Part shown: positions 59,151-64,000 of the stretch, piece by piece
How positions within the stretch are numbered: the first letter of the stretch is position 1
Layout: each line of letters opens with the position of its first letter
DNA from: Selaginella moellendorffii
Lineage: Eukaryota > Streptophyta > Lycopodiopsida > Selaginellales > Selaginellaceae
Direction: 5' to 3'
Length of the DNA: 64,000 nt
Assembly (NCBI RefSeq): GCF_000143415.4
Contig: NW_003314296.1
Location: forward strand, 248,001-312,000
The notes under the pieces: generated by a model
The model's input: the letters and a program-made list of their open reading frames with translations, nothing else
The model's database searches: none
What the model was told of the DNA's origin: nothing
Made by a program: the position numbers and the translations under genes

Positions 59151-60038
59151 TTGAGTCTTTTCTTTATGCTCTTTCACACCTTTAGGGTAACTCAATTTTC
59201 CACCATTCATGGGATTTCTTTTGATATTCCATACTTCTTTATTAGAAAATTATTATGCCCTTTTTTATCCCACTTATATTCCACCACCACCTCAAATTAT
59301 TAGTAGTGAGCAAAAGTTTTGAGGTTGTTATCATCCTTGACTCAAAGTGCCAGTATTGAAGACTATATTATTTGGTCAATTTGTTTGGATGTTTTATTAA
59401 TGATTGTACATGAGAGTTTGTTAGATGGAAGCCAACAAAGTGCCCCCACGCTTCCATCTCTAGGCAAGTGAACCAAAGGGACAAGTGATTAACTTATCAG
59501 TGACTCAAGCCAACTCCTCAAATTGAGCCCCATTAGTGCCATCTCTCTACAAGAGCTTAGCTTGCATAGCAATTGGATTGTAGTGGCTGTTATGCAAGTT
59601 ATCTCAGTGGATAGTTGAGGTCTGCTAGTGCTTTATTAGATGCTAGAAGAAACTAGAATATACTACAAAGTGTTTAAAATAGTTTATCAATTATTAATAC
59701 AAGATTAAGCTAAATGAATAACAATCATTGAATGGTAAAATATTGTAGAATATCCAAGTATATTCTAAGTTCATTCATTACCACTTCAGACACTCTACAT
59801 GTTTTCTTAAGCAAACAAAAATTTAAATTAAATTTATTTTATTATTCGATGTAATCACAAAGAGAATAACTTTATTAATATTTTATTGATATATTTGATC
59901 ATATATTTATGTGTTTGTACTATTGCTAAATAACTTTGGAATTGTCATCCATTAAAATATAAAGCTTAGTCATTGATTTATATAAATTTTATTATATAAA
60001 AAAGTTTTTATTTACATATTTACTTTAAAATAAAAATA
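59151..60038. other. AT-rich spacer upstream of the lectin-like gene
   Basis: No coding sequence recognised. The last ~150 bp before 60,039 is extremely AT-rich with TATATAAA-like runs (about 59,980-60,000) that could be the TATA box of the next gene. Confidence 0.35.
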
Positions 60039-60911
60039 ATGAAAGTTCAAAACTATATTAAATTTTTAAGTTTAATTATAATTCTTCTGTCTTTAAATTT
60101 TACTTTCCTTAATACAGCTAAGCCTAAATTTGGACAGCTTCATGTTCTACAACCAGAAGACATGAGAACAATTATTCAAGGTATATGGAATTTAATTGGA
60201 AAAATTCATTTAAGAAAGTTTTATCCTGCAACTTATTCAAATTCAAAAATTATCTTGACTTCACTAGGAAATATTGAAATAATTATAAAATGTAAAGATA
60301 CATGTCCTAGTTCTACAGAAGATATCAAAGGAAACAATATTATATATGGGCTAGAAAAGATTCTTCAGAAAAACTTAGTTATTTTAAATGAAAAGTTATC
60401 TAGCTATTTTGAGAATGAATCTCTTAAGTATTCAATAAGATATGCCTTATTAGATAATTCTAATTCTAATTCTAATTCTTTATATTTTAGTTATGAAAAC
60501 TATACTACAATAAAAAATTTAGATAATTGCTATTTTATTAATAGTAATTTATATCATGGTTCAGCTCTTTATTCTGAAAACTTTTTAATTTCTCCAAACT
60601 CTAAGGTTATACTCTATTTGACTTTGTCTTGTCATGTAATTTTATTTTACGAAAATTTAGAAATTTGGAGAGTTAGACCTATAGAAAAGAATATATTTAA
60701 CTGTATTTTAATTTTAGAAAATCAAGCTAATTTAGTTTTAAAATATAATATAAAATTATTATGGTCAACAAGAAAATATTGTAAAAATCAGTGCTTGGTA
60801 CCTTCATATTTAAGAATTCAAAATTATTTTAATTTAGTAATCTATTTAGCAACATTTCCTAATGATCCTTTATGGGCATCTAATACTGCTAATAATAAAT
60901 TATGCATATAG
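60039..60911 (+). CDS. Secreted protein with a bulb-lectin-like C-terminal domain, very AT-rich
   Basis: Intact, intronless 290-codon gene. Residues 1-26 form a signal peptide (hydrophobic LSLIIILLSLNFTFL). Residues 30-165 are unrecognised, with a CKDTC pair. Residues ~170-290 resemble a GNA/B_lectin beta-prism: three repeats ending YLTLSCHVILFY (193-204), LILENQANLVLKY (224-236) and YLRIQNYFNLVIYL (257-270), with LWSTRKY and PLWASNT turns and a C-x3-C pair (248, 252). The mannose-site pattern QxDxNxVxY is degraded in all three (best at 261-269, lacking the Asp), so sugar binding may be changed or lost. Codons strongly favour A/T, unlike the genes at 2-16 kb. The long uninterrupted frame in such AT-rich DNA argues for selection. 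Confidence 0.7.
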   Translation: MKVQNYIKFLSLIIILLSLNFTFLNTAKPKFGQLHVLQPEDMRTIIQGIWNLIGKIHLRKFYPATYSNSKIILTSLGNIEIIIKCKDTCPSSTEDIKGNNIIYGLEKILQKNLVILNEKLSSYFENESLKYSIRYALLDNSNSNSNSLYFSYENYTTIKNLDNCYFINSNLYHGSALYSENFLISPNSKVILYLTLSCHVILFYENLEIWRVRPIEKNIFNCILILENQANLVLKYNIKLLWSTRKYCKNQCLVPSYLRIQNYFNLVIYLATFPNDPLWASNTANNKLCI

Positions 60912-62112
60912 TGAACTTCTGAAAATTATCTATAACATGTACTTGTATTTATATATAATTTGAAAATTGAAAATTTTACTTTTGAGAAAAGTTCTAATAG
61001 TGTACATAAACCATGTGAACAGAAAAAAAATGCATTCTTTCTTACTTGAGGAATATGTCCCTCATAGAACAATATCTTCTTCTTTGTAAGATCACCTGAA
61101 CATTAACATATGCTAATAGTCAAGTGCAAGTTATATAAGTAGTAACACCGCTGATAGTGGCAATCCAAAACTCTAGAGTGGCTTTCCTTCTTCTACTAGC
61201 TTTTATATATATCATTATTAATGTGGGAGAAAGAACTAAAATAAGATAATAACAAAGTTCTGTAGACAAATTCAAGTTTGGGAGGTGTTTGTTAGAAAAA
61301 TATTTATATTTGCTGAGAGAAATTTCCACTTATCATAAAAAAAACCATCATAATTAAAAATGTTAAAATTTAAATTATACCTTAAAGTCATGAACAAAAC
61401 ATGGAAGATTCAATGAATGCCTATTTAGAAAACTAAGTACTTGCATCTTCTACTCTTATTTTAAGTAGTGATGTACCAGATATTGATGCAACCCAACTTT
61501 GTTTATGGTACTACTTATGCAATAAAGCCTTATTTATTTTATTACATCTTTATTTGACCAATTAAAGAATTTTTGAGCAAGAGGACTTATCAAGACATCA
61601 AGCACATACACTTATGAACTTTATACCTTGATCAGCAAATCCTGAAACAACTTATTGACTTCTACAACAGTCAAGAACCTCTTATGTAAAAACCTGTGGG
61701 AATATCCACTAACTCCACTATATTCCACTAATGTACAATATTCACTATCCAGACTCTGAAACCTTTTCCAAGACTTTGTATGCTGTGAATCTTTGAGGAT
61801 AATTACTTAAGTCCCAACCCATGATCTTATATACTTATGTCATGGCTATGCAACAGTGAGAATTGCTATAGCTGTTTGTTGTCCAATCTCATCGGCATCT
61901 GTGTCATTTGCTTCTCTTTTGAAGAAACAACGTTTCCTCTGACTAATCTAATGCCATGGCGAGCAAAATTCTCCAAGCAAACATCCAATCAAAGCTCCCC
62001 CTGCCCTAGCATTTATCGCCATTGCCAAACGGCTGCACTGGTCTGGGAAGTGGTCTTTACATTGCGTCCATGTTGGATCTCCAAGTTTGAATATTTCAAA
62101 ATTAGCACTTTT
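60912..62112. other. AT-rich spacer, no gene seen
   Basis: Only short open frames; no domain, RNA or repeat recognised. Composition rises in GC from about 61,850, where the captured gene fragments begin. Confidence 0.35.
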
Positions 62113-62545
62113 CTAAACATTGCCCCACTTGGCTGCAAGATAGTGAGCTCCCATGGGACCCCGGCTTCCGTTCGGGTATAACTCAGGCACCATCTTCTTC
62201 CTCTTGAGATCTTTGAGAAGAGGAGTGAAAATCTTCCATGCCGCATCCAGTTCACTGGTCCTGATGAAGAGACAGCACTCTCCAGCAATGGCATCCAGCA
62301 GTAATTGCTTGTAAGCATCAGGGATTTCTTTTGAGTATCTGTTACATAGGAACTTTAGCTCGTAAAAAAGAAGAGAACTGTTAGCTCGGAGGTCCAGAGT
62401 GCTTCGATTGAGTCTCATTCCCAGCCCTGGGACTTTGTTGTTGATCTTGAGATAAATGCCTTCTGGATCTGGAAACCGGAAGGAATTCCATCCTGGGATC
62501 TGCAAGAGTGTAGTAGCATCACAAACAGTGTCATCAATTTCTACA
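62113..62545 (-). pseudogene. Plastid-type glucose-6-phosphate dehydrogenase, C-terminal fragment
   Basis: Minus strand, from an acceptor-like [66 protein letters not shown] and [19 protein letters not shown], ending NV and TAG. These are the last conserved blocks of plastidic G6PDH (first enzyme of the oxidative pentose phosphate pathway). An extra ~20 residues between LDL and RYSKEIP look like an unspliced or altered intron, and the usual ...HNVRWGD end is shortened. The open frame continues upstream into antisense of a PPR fragment, so it is a truncated pseudogene. Confidence 0.85.
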
Positions 62546-62745
62546 GCAAGTGTGGAAGTATAGCTGTTGCTCACCACATCTTCGATTCTGCCGTGCCAAG
62601 GATGAGGCTTAGTGGAACACACTGATAGCAGGCAAGGCAATGCAGCCAAAGTGGTGGACATCCTTGGCAAGCTGCTAGAGGAGGGCCTTGAGCTCAATGA
62701 ATTTATGTTCCTCTCAGTTATCATGGGGTGCAGTGCTATGGGATG
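62505..62745 (+). pseudogene. PPR gene fragment
   Basis: Plus strand: [20 protein letters not shown], then with a frame change [20 protein letters not shown] and [13 protein letters not shown]. This is a typical plant PPR repeat pair, overlapping the G6PDH fragment end on the opposite strand. Stops on both sides. Confidence 0.75.
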
Positions 62746-62759
62746 GATCAAGTAGGACC

Positions 62760-63021
62760 TAAAGTTTTTCTAGGAGATATGGAGTAGCTCTTGGGAGAGT
62801 TGCCCATTGCGATGCTAGCACTCCGAACCAAGGGAGGTCCACTACAAATTGCCAAATCAGAGGGAGAGATAATGTCACATGTGTTGCATTTCTCTCCAGC
62901 TTATTGTTACCTAAGCTATGCAGATTTCTAATTAGCCAAAGCAAACATCCACAAAAGTTTTATGGCAAATTGACCCTAGCCCAGGCTTGGGATCAGATGG
63001 CCCTTAGTTCATATATATAGA
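62760..63021. other. Spacer
   Basis: No feature recognised between the PPR fragment and the Helitron-like end. Confidence 0.3.
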
Positions 63022-63046
63022 CTAGTATTACCCAACAAATGTTAGG
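63022..63046 (-). mobile_element. Helitron-like 3' terminus (hairpin plus CTAG)
   Basis: Minus strand: hairpin CCTAACATTTGTTGGG (63,046-63,031), TAATA, then CTAG followed by T (63,025-63,021), the canonical CTRR|T end. Same hairpin as at 16.2 and 38.8 kb. Confidence 0.6.
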
Positions 63047-63772
63047 TGAATATCAATGTACTTTTGTGAACTTCATAATATGAATATTAATATATTCCTA
63101 GGCATAATAAGAATAAATATTTATTACTAGCTCTGCTGGGATAGTTAGATGCTAATTCTAAAAAGAGAACAATTTATTAAAACTTGCTTAAGTTCAATAT
63201 GTAACAAGCACTTGGTTTATTTAGTTTTTACTTAGTGATTGCAACCAAACACTATTTCTTAAATGTTTAACTAGAATAGAATAATACAAGCTTGGACTCA
63301 AAGCTTAAAAGAATTATTCAACACATGAAGAGGTGGCTCAATCATATTCCTCAATTTGGTATATTATTTGGGCATTCCAGAGGTAAGAGCAGTTAATGGG
63401 ATGGTATGGTAAAGGGATTTTTGGTATAGAATGGCTGGTTTTGCATTTGCAAGCAAGCAATGTGTATTGAAGTATAAATGATTGTATTTTCTGGTGGACA
63501 ATGTGTTTGTTCATTATAACATGCTAAATTCTGATACAGTTGATGCATTTGTCATTTATTGTCCACTTGAGAATCATGTGTTGTTCTTCTTTCCCTTTTT
63601 TAGTTTTTGTATCTTGACATTCCTTTCTTGCTATAGATAACCATCAAACAGAGCTGATGTTTGCTAGGAGGTGTGTTTTATTTTATTTGTTTTTGCAAGT
63701 TCCATGTAACTACAAAACAAAACACAGATAAATATATCAACGTGTAAAAGATTAGAATGGAATCTGCATACC
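63047..63772. other. AT-rich spacer between RPA fragment and Helitron-like end
   Basis: No coding sequence recognised. If the Helitron interpretation holds, this is element-internal 3' sequence. Confidence 0.3.
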
Positions 63773-64000
63773 TTAGGTGTCAAGTCCAAGTATATAGAAC
63801 CTTAGCTTCTCCATGTCTTGGTATTTTTCAAGCTTGCTCCAGATTTTGAATTTGTAAATCTTTGATCGGATACCATCGATAAGTAGTGAGAATGCAGGGT
63901 AGTTCTCATCTCGCATTGTAGCTAGTTCCTTTGCTGACATTCCCACTATTTCCTGTGTAGCCTCTTGAAATGCAATGGCCCACATATGACTGCTACTATC
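63773..64000 (-). CDS. RPA1: Replication protein A large subunit (RPA70) C-terminal domain, 3' exon, partial
   Basis: Minus strand from the window edge: SSHMWAIAFQEATQEIVGMS, AKELATMRDEN, then YKFKIWSKLEKYQDMEKLRF, matching the C-terminal OB fold of RPA70 (…LWVTxFQEAxEEIxGxSAxEL…, FRVKVKxExYNDExRVK). RPA70 binds single-stranded DNA in replication and repair. The frame ends with TAA at 63,775-63,773, immediately followed by a donor-like CTAAG|GTATGC, so the stop may be a mutation in an exon that once spliced onward. Plant Helitrons often carry RPA-like genes, and a Helitron-like 3' end lies 750 bp downstream, so this could be transposon-borne rather than the host gene. Confidence 0.65.
   Translation of the reverse strand, partial: DSSSHMWAIAFQEATQEIVGMSAKELATMRDENYPAFSLLIDGIRSKIYKFKIWSKLEKYQDMEKLRFYILGLDT

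Overview
This 64 kb window is plant nuclear DNA. It most resembles a lycophyte such as Selaginella moellendorffii. The coding genes carry very short introns (mostly about 50-120 nt), there is a nearly intronless pentatricopeptide-repeat (PPR) gene, and the products belong to land-plant families. A dense nest of plant-type transposable elements fills the rest. The species name is an inference; the plant assignment is not in doubt.

Layout. Positions 1-16,000 are gene-rich, close to 50 % GC and tightly packed. In order they hold the 3' part of a cytochrome P450 (with a frameshift), a possible small two-exon gene, a PLS-type PPR protein, complex I subunit NDUFB10/PDSW (minus), a mitochondrial PPR-like protein (plus), a MES11-type methylesterase-like alpha/beta hydrolase (minus), an ArfGAP of the AGD5/NEVERSHED type (minus), a small secreted cysteine-rich protein with three one-exon modules (minus), and a glycerophosphocholine acyltransferase of the GPC1 family (minus). 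All exon/intron models were built by hand from splice sites and reading frames. NDUFB10 and the mitochondrial PPR-like gene start 81 bp apart on opposite strands and appear to share a promoter.

Positions 16,000-59,000 are a transposon graveyard. They contain Helitron helicase/Rep relics and 3' ends, large LTRs (families A and C here) with internal CTCGG/GATGGA satellites, several of them solo LTRs with perfect 5-bp target-site duplications (TSDs), and a TRIM family (B here). There is also a 4.5 kb hAT element with terminal inverted repeats (TIRs) and an 8-bp TSD, split by a solo LTR. A Ty3/gypsy element has a second, chromodomain-bearing gypsy sequence inside it. The most unusual part is a 6.4 kb element at 19,981-26,395 with 25-bp perfect TIRs. 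It carries a DDE-like transposase relic on one strand and a ParB-like-domain gene on the other, and is sprinkled with about a dozen copies of a ~22-bp near-palindrome built on GGCATGAGGCCTCATGCC. Next to it is a decayed multi-exon gene (about 26.7-32.2 kb) with a ParB-like motif and what looks like a DNA-methyltransferase motif I, interrupted by a solo LTR and a TRIM.

Positions 59,000-64,000 are AT-rich. They hold an intact, very AT-rich, signal-peptide-bearing gene with a bulb-lectin (B_lectin/GNA-like) C-terminus, abutting fragments of a plastid-type G6PDH and a PPR gene on opposite strands, another Helitron-like 3' end, and the 3' portion of an RPA1 (RPA70) C-terminal domain running off the window.
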